Of a DNA stretch of 64,000 bases, positions 30,859 through 40,092 are shown one piece after another. The first letter of the stretch is position 1. Each line of letters begins with the position of its first letter. Position numbers and translations under genes: made by a program. The notes under the pieces were generated by a model, which had not been told where the DNA came from, did no database searches, and saw only the letters and a list, made by a program, of their open reading frames with translations. The DNA is from Cupriavidus pauculus (lineage in GTDB: Bacteria > Pseudomonadota > Gammaproteobacteria > Burkholderiales > Burkholderiaceae): the NCBI RefSeq assembly GCF_002858765.1, contig NZ_PJRP01000009.1, forward strand, positions 124,001 through 188,000. The letters run 5' to 3'.

Positions 30859-33800
30859 CCTCCACGCTGGCGCTGTTGCTGGCCAGTTCCGCCATGCCTG
30901 CCTTTGCCGCAGATCCCGCCCCCGCCACGCGCGCCGCGCCCTCGCCCCAGATGGCGCAACTGCTGGCGTCCGCGCGGATGTGGGAAGCCAGGAACCGGGC
31001 GGACATGGCACGCGGCATCCTGGACAAGGCCCTGCTGATCGACCCGAACCAGCCCGAGGCACTGAAGCTGCTGGGCCTGATCGAAATCCGCTCGAACCGG
31101 CCGGCAGAGGCCGAGAAACAACTCAAGAAGCTGCGTACCGTGGCGCCCGACAGCCCTGAGACGCAAGAGCTTGACGACGCGTACCGCATCGCCACGCGCG
31201 ACAAGCGCGAAATGGCCAATGTCCGGCTGCTGTCGCGCAGCGGTCAGGACGACGAGGCAGTGCAGCGGCTGCAGAAGCTGTTCCCGCGCGGCGCACCGGC
31301 CGGCAGCCTGGCGCGCGACTACTATCGCATCCTGGCCGGCACGCCGGCCGGACGCACGCGGGCCATCGCCGAACTGCGCCAGCGCTCGCGCGCCAACCCG
31401 AACGACATGCAGCTCAAGCTCGCGCTGGGCGACCTGCTGACCGATCGCGAAGGCACGCGCCAGGAAGGCATCGCGCTGCTCTACGAGGTGACGCAGCGCC
31501 CCGAAGGCGACCGCGCCACGGCGCTCGACGTCTGGCGGCGCACGCTGTACCGCGTCAACGAGGATCCCGCCTATTACGTCTGGTTCGAGCGCTACCTGAA
31601 GGAAGCGCCCGACGACAAGGCCGCGCAGGACACGCTGGCCGCACTGGGCAAGAAGGTGGCGGCGCAGAAACAGCTTGAAGCCGATCCGGCCTACCAGGCG
31701 CGGCAGCGCGGACTGGCGCAACTGGAGCGTGGCCAACTCAAGGATGCCGACATCGCGCTGCAACAGGCCTACCAGAAACGCCGCAACGACGCCGAAGTGG
31801 TGGGCGGCCTGGGGCTGGTGCGGCTGCGCGAGGGCCGGCACGACGAGGCCCGCGAACTGTTCACGCGCGCCAACCAGATCGATCCCGGCAACAAATGGCG
31901 CAGCCTGATCGCCACGGCCACGTTCTGGGGCACGGTGGCCAAGGCGCGCGAGGCGAACAAGCAGGGCAAGCCCGCCGAGGCCGAGCAACTGGCGCGCCAG
32001 GCGCTGGCCCAGCAACCGAACAACGAGGACGCGCAGAACATCCTGGCCGAAGCACTGGTGGCCCAGAACAAGAACCGCGAAGCGGAGACACTGCTGCGGC
32101 AGATGCTGGCGCGGCCCAAGCCCGATGTCGGCGCGCTGCGCGCGCTGGTGGGCATCCTGCAGAAGGAAGGCCGCGATGCCGAAGTGGAGCCGCTGATCGC
32201 CAGCCAGGCATCGCGCATGAAGGGCTCGGAGGCCGAGCTGCGCACCATGCGGGCAGACCTGCTGTCGGTACGCGCGGATCAGGCGCTGGCCCAGCAGAAG
32301 CGCAGCCCGGCCATCCGCGACCTGGAAGATGCCATTCGCCTGCGGCCCGACGACCCATGGATGCGGTTCACGCTGGCGCGCGTTTATCGCGACCTGAGCC
32401 TGCCCGCGCTGGGCCGCAGCGTCATGGACGATGGCATGCGCGCCGCTCCCGGCAACGAGATGCGCTATGCCAGCGCGCTCTATCTGAACAGCGTGGACGA
32501 TATCGACGCCGCCGCCACGACACTGGCCGCCGTGCCGCAAGCCAGCCGCTCCGAAGGCATGCACAACCTGGCGCACAACCTGGCCGCCCAGCACATGCTG
32601 CGCGATGCGCGCCAACGCGTGGCCGAGGGCCGTGACGACGAGGCACGCCGGCTGCTGGACCAGGCGGCCGTGGAAGCGAAGGATGATCCGCATATGCTGG
32701 CCTCGATCGGCCGCGAATGGATCGCGCTGGGCGAAGCCGACAAGGGTCTGCGCCTGGTCAGCGACTGGCTGGCCGACCATCCGCAAGCGCCCAATCTCGA
32801 TGTCCGCCTGCGCTACGGCGAACTGCTGGCGGCCGCCGATCGCGACGACGCCCTGCGTCAATGGATCGCCGACTCGACCGCCCTGCCCGGCATCACCGCC
32901 GAACAGCGTGCGGACTTTGCCGACCAGTCGCTGCGGCTGGCGCTGCGCGAGACCGATCGCCAGATCGAAGCCGGCGACCTGCGGCGCGCGCAACAGGTGC
33001 TGTACGCCGTGCCCGCCGGGCAGCAAACGGACCGGCGCTGGCTGCTGGAACTGGCGGACCTGCGCCAGGCCGCAGGCGACTACAAGGGCGCGGCCGACGC
33101 TGCGCGCCAGGTGCTGGCCACGCAGCCACACGACGCCGGCGCCCAGCTCACGCTGGCGCGTCAGTACGAAGGGATGGGCCAGACGGGCCAGGCGCTCGAC
33201 ATCGTGCGCACGGTGCTGGCCGAAACGCCGGAAGACGACATCGACACGCGGCTGTCGGTGGCGCGCCGCTTCACCGCGATGCGGCATGAGGACGAAGCGG
33301 CGCAGGTCGGGGACGACCTGGACGCGCGCTTTCCGAACCGTGCGGACATCACCGTGCAGCGCGGCCGCATCGCCCAGTCGCGCGGCGACTTCGACGAGGC
33401 CGCCGGCATCTATCGCGCCGCCCTGCCGCTGGAACAGCACGAAAGCGTGCTGCCCGGCCCCGAAGGCACGCCCGCCCAACGCGCGCTGGCCGGGCTGGAC
33501 GCGCGACGCCAAGGCGAAGTGGCCACGGCCGTCATGCAGTCGAACAAGTCGGGCGACGCCGGCATCTCGCGGCTGCATGCCACAGAGATTCCGCTCTATG
33601 TGCGCATTCCGCACGGCTACACCGGCCATGCGTTCTTTCATGCCGACACCGTGCTGCTCGATGCCGGCACGCTGCGCGGCGGCGCGCCGGTCGGCAACCT
33701 GGAGTTCGGCAAGATTCCCGCGCTCGGCAATGCCGGGCTGGGCAATATCGGGCAGACCGACAAGGGCCTGGCGCTGGCGGCCGGCTACGAATACGACGGC

Positions 33801-34634
33801 GCCTACAACAAGTGGCGCGCCGATATTGGCACCACGCCGCTCGGCTTCCTGGAAAGCACGGTGGTGGGTGGGCTGCGGTATCGGGCCGACCTGGGCGTGC
33901 AGTCGGTGACCGTGGACGTCTCGCGGCGCGCGCAGACCAGTTCGCTCATCTCGTACGCCGGCGCGCGCGATCCGGTCACGGGCGAGCACTGGGGCGGCAT
34001 CGTGCGCAATGGGGTGCACCTGCGCTACGCGCGCGATGTGGGCCGCCTGGGCCTGTTTGCCGACGTCGGTGCCGGCCTCTACACTGGTGACAACGTCAAG
34101 ACCAACCGCGAAGTGACGCTGCGGACAGGCCTGGATGTGCCGGTCTACGCGAAGCGGGACCAGCGCGTGACCAGCGGCCTGGTCTTCAACTGGTGGCACT
34201 ACTCGGAAAACCAGCGCTTCTACACATTTGGCCACGGCGGCTACTACAGTCCGCAGCGCTATGTTTCGGTCAGCGTGCCGCTGGACTGGACGGGCCGCTA
34301 CGCCAAGTGGTCGTGGCGCCTGCTGGGCTCCGCCGGGTGGTCGTGGACCTTCGAGGACGCCGCGCCGTTCTTTCCGACGCGGCCCGACCTTCAGGCGCTG
34401 AGCGGTAACGCCACCTATGGCGGCGGATCGGGCGGCGGCTTCAGCTACACGCTGGGCGCGACAGTGGAATACACGTTTGCGCCGCACTGGGTGGTGGGCG
34501 CCGGCTTCTCGATCGATCGCTCGCGCGACTATGCGCCGAATCGCGCCATGGCCTGGCTGCGCTACCTGTTCGACAAGCGACAGCTGCCGGTGCCATTCCC
34601 GCCAACGCCGGTGCGGCCATATTCGGCCTATTGA
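30840..34634 (+). CDS. bcsC: Cellulose export protein BcsC (TPR plus outer-membrane barrel)
   Basis: A 1264-residue export protein. A signal peptide (LASTLALLLASSAMPAFA) leads into about 850 residues of TPR repeats that form a periplasmic scaffold, then a C-terminal BcsC barrel from about residue 900 that forms the outer-membrane pore, ending in aromatic PVRPYSAY. Length matches E. coli BcsC (about 1150). ATG 30840 overlaps the bcsZ 3' end, indicating coupling. bcsE begins 8 bp after the stop. Confidence 0.94.
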   Translation: MPRNALASTLALLLASSAMPAFAADPAPATRAAPSPQMAQLLASARMWEARNRADMARGILDKALLIDPNQPEALKLLGLIEIRSNRPAEAEKQLKKLRTVAPDSPETQELDDAYRIATRDKREMANVRLLSRSGQDDEAVQRLQKLFPRGAPAGSLARDYYRILAGTPAGRTRAIAELRQRSRANPNDMQLKLALGDLLTDREGTRQEGIALLYEVTQRPEGDRATALDVWRRTLYRVNEDPAYYVWFERYLKEAPDDKAAQDTLAALGKKVAAQKQLEADPAYQARQRGLAQLERGQLKDADIALQQAYQKRRNDAEVVGGLGLVRLREGRHDEARELFTRANQIDPGNKWRSLIATATFWGTVAKAREANKQGKPAEAEQLARQALAQQPNNEDAQNILAEALVAQNKNREAETLLRQMLARPKPDVGALRALVGILQKEGRDAEVEPLIASQASRMKGSEAELRTMRADLLSVRADQALAQQKRSPAIRDLEDAIRLRPDDPWMRFTLARVYRDLSLPALGRSVMDDGMRAAPGNEMRYASALYLNSVDDIDAAATTLAAVPQASRSEGMHNLAHNLAAQHMLRDARQRVAEGRDDEARRLLDQAAVEAKDDPHMLASIGREWIALGEADKGLRLVSDWLADHPQAPNLDVRLRYGELLAAADRDDALRQWIADSTALPGITAEQRADFADQSLRLALRETDRQIEAGDLRRAQQVLYAVPAGQQTDRRWLLELADLRQAAGDYKGAADAARQVLATQPHDAGAQLTLARQYEGMGQTGQALDIVRTVLAETPEDDIDTRLSVARRFTAMRHEDEAAQVGDDLDARFPNRADITVQRGRIAQSRGDFDEAAGIYRAALPLEQHESVLPGPEGTPAQRALAGLDARRQGEVATAVMQSNKSGDAGISRLHATEIPLYVRIPHGYTGHAFFHADTVLLDAGTLRGGAPVGNLEFGKIPALGNAGLGNIGQTDKGLALAAGYEYDGAYNKWRADIGTTPLGFLESTVVGGLRYRADLGVQSVTVDVSRRAQTSSLISYAGARDPVTGEHWGGIVRNGVHLRYARDVGRLGLFADVGAGLYTGDNVKTNREVTLRTGLDVPVYAKRDQRVTSGLVFNWWHYSENQRFYTFGHGGYYSPQRYVSVSVPLDWTGRYAKWSWRLLGSAGWSWTFEDAAPFFPTRPDLQALSGNATYGGGSGGGFSYTLGATVEYTFAPHWVVGAGFSIDRSRDYAPNRAMAWLRYLFDKRQLPVPFPPTPVRPYSAY

Positions 34635-34642
34635 GCGGCACC

Positions 34643-36460
34643 ATGAGCCAGGGACCCGCGATGAACGACGCCGTACGCACCTCCGCCCCACCCCGCACTG
34701 CACCGCAGCGCGCGCCGCTGACCGCGCGGCTGCACGCGCGAGCAATGCTGGCCATCGAAGGGCTGGCCCCTGCCTTGGCCACGCTGGCGCCGGGCCGCGC
34801 GCACGTGGTCTACGCACAGCCGTCCCCGGCACGCGATGCGCTGTTCTGGCAGACCGCCGCCAGCGTGCTGCGCGCCCCGGCCTGCGTGCTGTCCACCCGT
34901 GACGCCGACAACATTGCCAGTGCGCTGCGCGAGCATGGTCTCGACATCGAGGTGAACCGGGCGCTCCATGCGCGGGCCAACCTGTGCGCGCTGCGCCCAG
35001 CCGCCGGGCGCAGCGGCATCGACGTACTGATCGAAGCGCTGGACGCGCTCGTCGAGCAGTGCGGTGCGCGCGGCACGACCTTTCTTCTGGAAGGCGCGGA
35101 AGCGTTCTTCAACTGGCACGATGCCACGGCGCTGGCTCATGAGGGCGTGCGGCTCAGCGAATGGTGCGCGGGGGAACGCTGCGCGCTGCTGCTGGTGATG
35201 GCACCGCCGGCCGCGGAAGACGGCCAGCCCGCACCGGACCTGCACGGCTTTCACGGCCGCTTTGCCGGCGCGGTGCAACTGTCGCAGCAGCAGGGCCAGT
35301 ACACGTGGGAGGTGGCCTTCTGGCGCGACAACCAGGCCGTGGTGGCTGGCGAGGTACTGCGCCTGCGCTTTGCCCCGAACGAGCATCGCCTGATGGTGGC
35401 ATCGGACACCTATAGCGACGCCATCGAGGAAGCCGGCATGCTGGCGCCCGACGAGCAACGGGTGATCGTCAGCCGCGAGACGGTACTGCGCGAGCGCCAT
35501 ATCCCCGAAGACTGGCGCGTGGTGGACAGCAACGAGGCCGCCGTGGCCACCGCCAGCAAATCGGTGGCCGCCACGGTGATCCTGCACTACGCCGGCACGC
35601 GCGACCTGGAGAAGCTGGCCGGCCAGGTGCACCGGCTGCGCCGCAGTGCCGGGCGCGCCCTCAAGATCGTGATCCGCGAAGACCGCGAAGCCATGCGCCA
35701 ACACTACGAACTGCTGATGCTCAACCTGGGCGCCAACGCCGTGGTGGCGCAGCGCACCCCGTTCGCGCGCATGCAGGCGATGATCGACGGGCTGCAAGGA
35801 CAGGTGTTCTCGCGGCCGATCCTGGCGGACTACCGCAACGCCCTGTCCGCCGTGCTGACCACCACGGCCAGAGGCTATGTCACCGCGTCGACCTTCATCG
35901 CGCTGGTGCGCGACGCGGTCGAGCGCAGCCGCATGATCCGCCTGCCGCACGTGCTGCTGCAACTGCCGCTACTGCCCGAGGTAGCCCATATCGACGTGCT
36001 GCGCGCCTGCCATATGAGCCGCGCGGGCGACCTGTGCACGGCCGGCAGCGACAGCCTCTATGCGTTCTTCTTTGCCTGCCGCATGGACGATGTGGATGCG
36101 GTCTGCCAGCGCGTGTTCAAGCGCCCGATGGCCGATCTGTTCCAGGGCGACCTGCGCAGCGGCGACAACGAGTCGATTGCCGCCGAGCTGTCCCGGTTCG
36201 AGGCCGAGATCGCGGAATCGCCACCGCCCGACTACAGCACGTGGCTGCCGGTGCAGCCGACGCCGCCGGCGCAAGCGGAAGACGGACAACCCGTCCAAGC
36301 CGACACTGCGCCGGCGGACGCCACTGCCGCCGCCATCGCGCCCACCCCGGAGGCGGCATCCGTCACGCTGCCCTTGATGGCACCGAGGCGCGCGAGCCCG
36401 AGCGCGGCGCCGCGCGCGCTGCCGGCGCACCATCCGGTGCCCCTCAAACGTCAGGACTGA
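34643..36460 (+). CDS. bcsE: c-di-GMP-binding cellulose regulator BcsE
   Basis: A 605-residue cytosolic protein of the BcsE (GIL-domain) family that recruits c-di-GMP to the secretion complex. The c-di-GMP motif RxGD is visible (HMSRAGDLCTAGSD) at about residues 455-460, followed by FFFACR and VFKRPMADLFQGD, typical of BcsE. The C-terminal 100 residues are Pro/Ala-rich and probably disordered. Start ambiguous: ATG 34643, ATG 34661 (better ribosome binding site) or TTG 34631. Followed closely by bcsF. Confidence 0.88.
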   Translation: MSQGPAMNDAVRTSAPPRTAPQRAPLTARLHARAMLAIEGLAPALATLAPGRAHVVYAQPSPARDALFWQTAASVLRAPACVLSTRDADNIASALREHGLDIEVNRALHARANLCALRPAAGRSGIDVLIEALDALVEQCGARGTTFLLEGAEAFFNWHDATALAHEGVRLSEWCAGERCALLLVMAPPAAEDGQPAPDLHGFHGRFAGAVQLSQQQGQYTWEVAFWRDNQAVVAGEVLRLRFAPNEHRLMVASDTYSDAIEEAGMLAPDEQRVIVSRETVLRERHIPEDWRVVDSNEAAVATASKSVAATVILHYAGTRDLEKLAGQVHRLRRSAGRALKIVIREDREAMRQHYELLMLNLGANAVVAQRTPFARMQAMIDGLQGQVFSRPILADYRNALSAVLTTTARGYVTASTFIALVRDAVERSRMIRLPHVLLQLPLLPEVAHIDVLRACHMSRAGDLCTAGSDSLYAFFFACRMDDVDAVCQRVFKRPMADLFQGDLRSGDNESIAAELSRFEAEIAESPPPDYSTWLPVQPTPPAQAEDGQPVQADTAPADATAAAIAPTPEAASVTLPLMAPRRASPSAAPRALPAHHPVPLKRQD

Positions 36461-36463
36461 CCC

Positions 36464-36661
36464 ATGGCAACGTTTCTTGGCTATTTCATCTGGGGACTGA
36501 TCCTGGCCGCGCCGCTGGCCTGGCTGACCTGGCGTTTCGACCTGCTGCGCTGGCTGCCGCGCTGGACTGCGCCGCGCCCGCGCCGCGCCGTACGGCTGCC
36601 GCCGCAACTCGATGCGCTGGTAATCCGCGGCAAGCGCCAGTCTGGCGGGGGACGCCGATGA
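36464..36661 (+). CDS. bcsF: Small membrane protein BcsF
   Basis: A 65-residue single-pass protein: one hydrophobic helix (FLGYFIWGLILAAPLAWLTW) then a basic tail rich in Arg and Pro. Size, topology and place next to bcsE fit BcsF, which anchors BcsE at the membrane. It starts 3 bp after bcsE and overlaps bcsQ by 4 bp. Confidence 0.82.
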   Translation: MATFLGYFIWGLILAAPLAWLTWRFDLLRWLPRWTAPRPRRAVRLPPQLDALVIRGKRQSGGGRR

Positions 36662-37488
36662 GTACGCCGATGAACGCGCCAGTAAACGCGGCAATCGACG
36701 CACCGGCAACCTCGCCGGCGTGGGCCGAGGCGGCCACCATCGCCATCGTCTCCACCACTGGCGGCGCGGGTCGCAGCACGCTGACTGCCGAACTGGCGTC
36801 GCTGCTGACGTGGCGCAAGCATGCCGTGCTGGCCGTGGAGTGCGACCCGCGCAACGTGCTGGGCTTCCACTTCGGCATGCGCGATGTCCCGGCCGATGGC
36901 ATCGGCGCGCACTTGCACGATGCCTCGCCATCGGCGTGGGCGGCCAGCGGACAACGCAGCGACGACGGCGTGCTGTTCGTGCCGTGGGGCGACAGCGCCG
37001 AACTGGGCGCAATCGAACGGCTGGCCGCCAACTGGCTGGCGCGCCAGATCGAACAGGTGGACCTGCCGCCGCGCAGCGCCGTGCTGATCGACACCGCGCC
37101 CTGGCCGTCGGCCTATGCCAACCAGGCCATCGACGCCGCCGATCTGGTGCTGGTGCTGGTGCCGGCCCAGCCGGAAACCTGCCTGACGCTGCGGCGCCTG
37201 ACGGACAGCCTGGCGGCGCGCGGCAAGGCCGTGCGCTACCTGGCCACGCGGCTCCAGCCGGCGCGGCAGCTGCACGTCGATATCGTGGCCATGCTGCAGG
37301 CGACGCTGGGCAACGCCATGCTGCCTTATCACGTGCATGAAGACAGCAGCGTGCCCGAAGCGCTGGCGCGCAGCGAGTGCTTCAGCCGCAGCACACCCCA
37401 TTCGCAGGCTGCGCACGACCTGAACGGGCTGGCGTCGTGGCTGTCGGCGTGGCTCGAATCGAACGCGCTGGCCGGGAGCACGGCATGA
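36658..37488 (+). CDS. bcsQ: MinD/ParA-like protein BcsQ with altered P-loop
   Basis: A 276-residue SIMIBI NTPase-like protein associated with cellulose secretion. The deviant Walker A reads STTGGAGRSTLTA: the signature Lys is Thr and the P-loop Lys is Arg, so ATP use may be weak. Walker B-like VLIDTAPWP and the following LVLVLVPAQPE are typical. The ATG overlaps the bcsF stop (ATGA) and the stop overlaps the bcsA ATG, so translation is coupled across three genes. Confidence 0.9.
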   Translation: MSTPMNAPVNAAIDAPATSPAWAEAATIAIVSTTGGAGRSTLTAELASLLTWRKHAVLAVECDPRNVLGFHFGMRDVPADGIGAHLHDASPSAWAASGQRSDDGVLFVPWGDSAELGAIERLAANWLARQIEQVDLPPRSAVLIDTAPWPSAYANQAIDAADLVLVLVPAQPETCLTLRRLTDSLAARGKAVRYLATRLQPARQLHVDIVAMLQATLGNAMLPYHVHEDSSVPEALARSECFSRSTPHSQAAHDLNGLASWLSAWLESNALAGSTA

Positions 37489-40082
37489 GTACGCGCCTGC
37501 CACGACTGCGACAGTGGATGGTGTCGGCCCGCCAGCGGGTGGCACGCGAACTGGGCGTAGGCACCAGCACCGGCACCGGCACCGGCACCGTTCCCCATGC
37601 TGGCGACTGGCTGCTGCGCCTGTTCTTCCGGCCGCCTCGTCCGGGCAAGCCCGATGTTCCTGCGGAATGGGCCTCGCTGATCTACCGGCGTTCGGTGGCA
37701 CGCCTGGGCATCGGCAAGCGTCCTTCTGCCGGCACCTGGGTCTGGCGTCTGTTCGTCCGTCCGCCCAAGCCACGCGTGCGCCTTGCCGCCGACCCGCGCA
37801 AGCAGCGCGCCGCCGTGGAGCCCGAACGCACGGGCTGGCTGCGCCGATGGATGGATCGCGTGCTGGAACCGCTCTGGCATGCCGCGTCGCGGCTGCGGCA
37901 CAAGGCTCTGACGCACCTGCCCCGCCCCGACTGGAATCGCGTGGCCTATGTCACGGAGGCCGTGTCGGCGCGCGTGGGCCGCATTCCGTTCGTGCTGCCG
38001 GTGTCGCTGGTGCTGGCCGCCATTGCCGTCCTGGCCGTCAGCACCACGCCGCTGCGGTTCGAGGACCAGGTCGTGCTGTTCGCGGTGGTCTGGCTCGTGC
38101 TGAGCGTGGTGCGGCGCGTGCCGGGGCACCTGGCGACGATCACGATGATCGCCATCTCCACACTGATGGCGGGCCGCTATATCTGGTGGCGATCGACGCA
38201 GACGCTGCAGTTCGCCAGCGCCATCGAAGCCGCGGTCGGCTACGTGCTGTACGCGGCCGAAATCTACACGTGGATCGTGCTGGCGCTGGGCTATCTGCAG
38301 ACGGCATGGCCGCTGCACCGCAAGCCAAAACCGCTGCCGGTCGACCCCGCGCAATGGCCAACCGTGGATGTCTTCATCCCGACCTACAACGAGTCACTGA
38401 GCGTGATCCAGCCCACCGTCTACGCCGCGCGCAGCATGGACTGGCCGGCGGACAAGCTGCGCGTCTTCATCCTGGACGATGGCCGCCGCCCGCACATCCA
38501 CGAGTTCGCCGAGGCCGCCGGCGTGGGCTACCTGACGCGCACCGACAATCGGCACGCCAAGGCCGGCAACATCAACGCGGCGCTGCCGAAGACCGACGGC
38601 GACTACATCGCCATCTTCGACTGCGATCACATCCCTACCCGCTCGTTCCTGCAAATGACCATGGGCGAGTTCCTGGCCGATCCCAACTGCGCGCTGGTGC
38701 AGACGCCCCATCACTTCTTCTCGCCCGATCCGTTCGAGCGCAACTTCGACACGTTCCGCCGCGTACCCAACGAAGGCAGCCTGTTCTATGGCCTGATCCA
38801 GGACGGCAACGATTTCTGGAACGCCACGTTTTTCTGCGGATCGTGCGCGGTGATCAAGCGCGCCCCGCTACTGGAAATCGGCGGCATCGCCGTGGAGACG
38901 GTGACCGAGGATGCGCACACGGCGCTGAAACTGCACCGGCTTGGCTACAACAGCGCCTACCTGCGCACCGTGCAGGCTGCGGGGCTGGCCACGGAAAGCC
39001 TGTCGGGCCATATCGGCCAGCGCATCCGCTGGGCGCGCGGCATGGCGCAGATCTTCCGGCTCGACAACCCGATGCTGGGCCGTGGCCTGAAATTCTTCCA
39101 GCGGCTGTGCTACAGCAACGCGATGCTGCATTTCTTCTACGGCATCCCCCGGCTGATCTTCCTGACGATGCCGATTGCCTACCTGTACTTCGGCCTGCAC
39201 GTGATCAATACGTCGGCGATGCTGATCATGGCCTACGTGCTGCCGTACCTGCTGATCGCCAACATCACCAACTCGCGCCTGCAGGGGCGCTTCCGCCATT
39301 CGTTCTGGGCCGAGGTCTACGAGTCGGTGCTGGCCTGGTACATCGTGCTGCCCACCACGGTGGCCTTCATCAACCCGCGCGCAGGCAAGTTCAACGTAAC
39401 GGCCAAGGGCGGCCAGATTGCCGACGACTACCTGGACTGGACGATCTCCAAGCCCTACCTGTTCCTGCTGGCGCTGAACGTGATCGGGCTTGGCGCCGGT
39501 ATTGCGCGGCTGCTGTTCTGGGGCACCGAAGAACCCGCCACGGTGCTGATGAACATGGCGTGGGCCCTGTTCAACCTGATGATGCTGGGCGCGGCCGTTG
39601 GCGTGGCACGCGAGGCGCGGCAGGTGCGGGTATCGCATCGCATTCCGATGCGCGTGCCCGCCACGTTGCTGCTGCCCGATGGCCGCACGCTGGCCTGCAA
39701 GACCGAGAACTATTCGATTGGCGGGCTGGGCGTGGTGCTGCCGATCGACGTGCAGCTGCAGGAAGGCGCGCGGGTGGGCGTGTGCCTGTCGCGCGGCCCG
39801 CGCACCTATCACTTTCCTGCCGTGGTCACACGCAACGTGAACCGGCATCTGGGCGTGCGGATGGAAGACCTGACGATGGCGCGCGAGACCCAGCTGATCC
39901 AGTGTACGTTCGGCCGTGCCGATGCTTGGGTCGACTGGCTGGACGACGAGCGCGTGGACGCGCCGCTGCGCAGCCTCAAGGAAGTCATGGAGATGGGCTA
40001 CCAGGGCCTGCTGCGGCTCTACGACGCCCTGATGGACGCAGTGGACCTGGTCATGGCGCGACGCCGCTCGCGCCAGCCCTGA
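37485..40082 (+). CDS. bcsA: Cellulose synthase catalytic subunit BcsA (GT2 plus PilZ)
   Basis: An 865-residue membrane GT2 enzyme that polymerises UDP-glucose into beta-1,4-glucan and threads it across the membrane. Key residues: DCDHIP (DxD), TEDAHTAL (TED, catalytic Asp region) and QRIRWARGM (QxxRW). The C-terminal PilZ domain has RVSHRIPMR and ENYSIGG, the c-di-GMP-binding pair (Asn replaces the usual Asp). An N-terminal extension of about 150 residues holds a Gly-Thr repeat from a DNA hexamer repeat. ATG 37485 overlaps the bcsQ stop. Confidence 0.95.
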   Translation: MSTRLPRLRQWMVSARQRVARELGVGTSTGTGTGTVPHAGDWLLRLFFRPPRPGKPDVPAEWASLIYRRSVARLGIGKRPSAGTWVWRLFVRPPKPRVRLAADPRKQRAAVEPERTGWLRRWMDRVLEPLWHAASRLRHKALTHLPRPDWNRVAYVTEAVSARVGRIPFVLPVSLVLAAIAVLAVSTTPLRFEDQVVLFAVVWLVLSVVRRVPGHLATITMIAISTLMAGRYIWWRSTQTLQFASAIEAAVGYVLYAAEIYTWIVLALGYLQTAWPLHRKPKPLPVDPAQWPTVDVFIPTYNESLSVIQPTVYAARSMDWPADKLRVFILDDGRRPHIHEFAEAAGVGYLTRTDNRHAKAGNINAALPKTDGDYIAIFDCDHIPTRSFLQMTMGEFLADPNCALVQTPHHFFSPDPFERNFDTFRRVPNEGSLFYGLIQDGNDFWNATFFCGSCAVIKRAPLLEIGGIAVETVTEDAHTALKLHRLGYNSAYLRTVQAAGLATESLSGHIGQRIRWARGMAQIFRLDNPMLGRGLKFFQRLCYSNAMLHFFYGIPRLIFLTMPIAYLYFGLHVINTSAMLIMAYVLPYLLIANITNSRLQGRFRHSFWAEVYESVLAWYIVLPTTVAFINPRAGKFNVTAKGGQIADDYLDWTISKPYLFLLALNVIGLGAGIARLLFWGTEEPATVLMNMAWALFNLMMLGAAVGVAREARQVRVSHRIPMRVPATLLLPDGRTLACKTENYSIGGLGVVLPIDVQLQEGARVGVCLSRGPRTYHFPAVVTRNVNRHLGVRMEDLTMARETQLIQCTFGRADAWVDWLDDERVDAPLRSLKEVMEMGYQGLLRLYDALMDAVDLVMARRRSRQP
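37560..37589 (+). repeat. Hexamer repeat GGCACC in the 5' part of bcsA
   Basis: Five tandem hexamers (four GGCACC and one AGCACC) encode Gly-Thr/Ser-Thr pairs at about residues 26-35 of BcsA. Unit changes would stay in frame. Confidence 0.8.
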
Positions 40083-40092
40083 TCGAGACAAC

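Noticed and set aside
30855-34832. 1325-residue open frame antisense to bcsC
   Set aside because: It is the mirror of a clear TPR/barrel gene; high GC leaves long open antisense frames. The product is low-complexity Arg/Ala/His with no domain.
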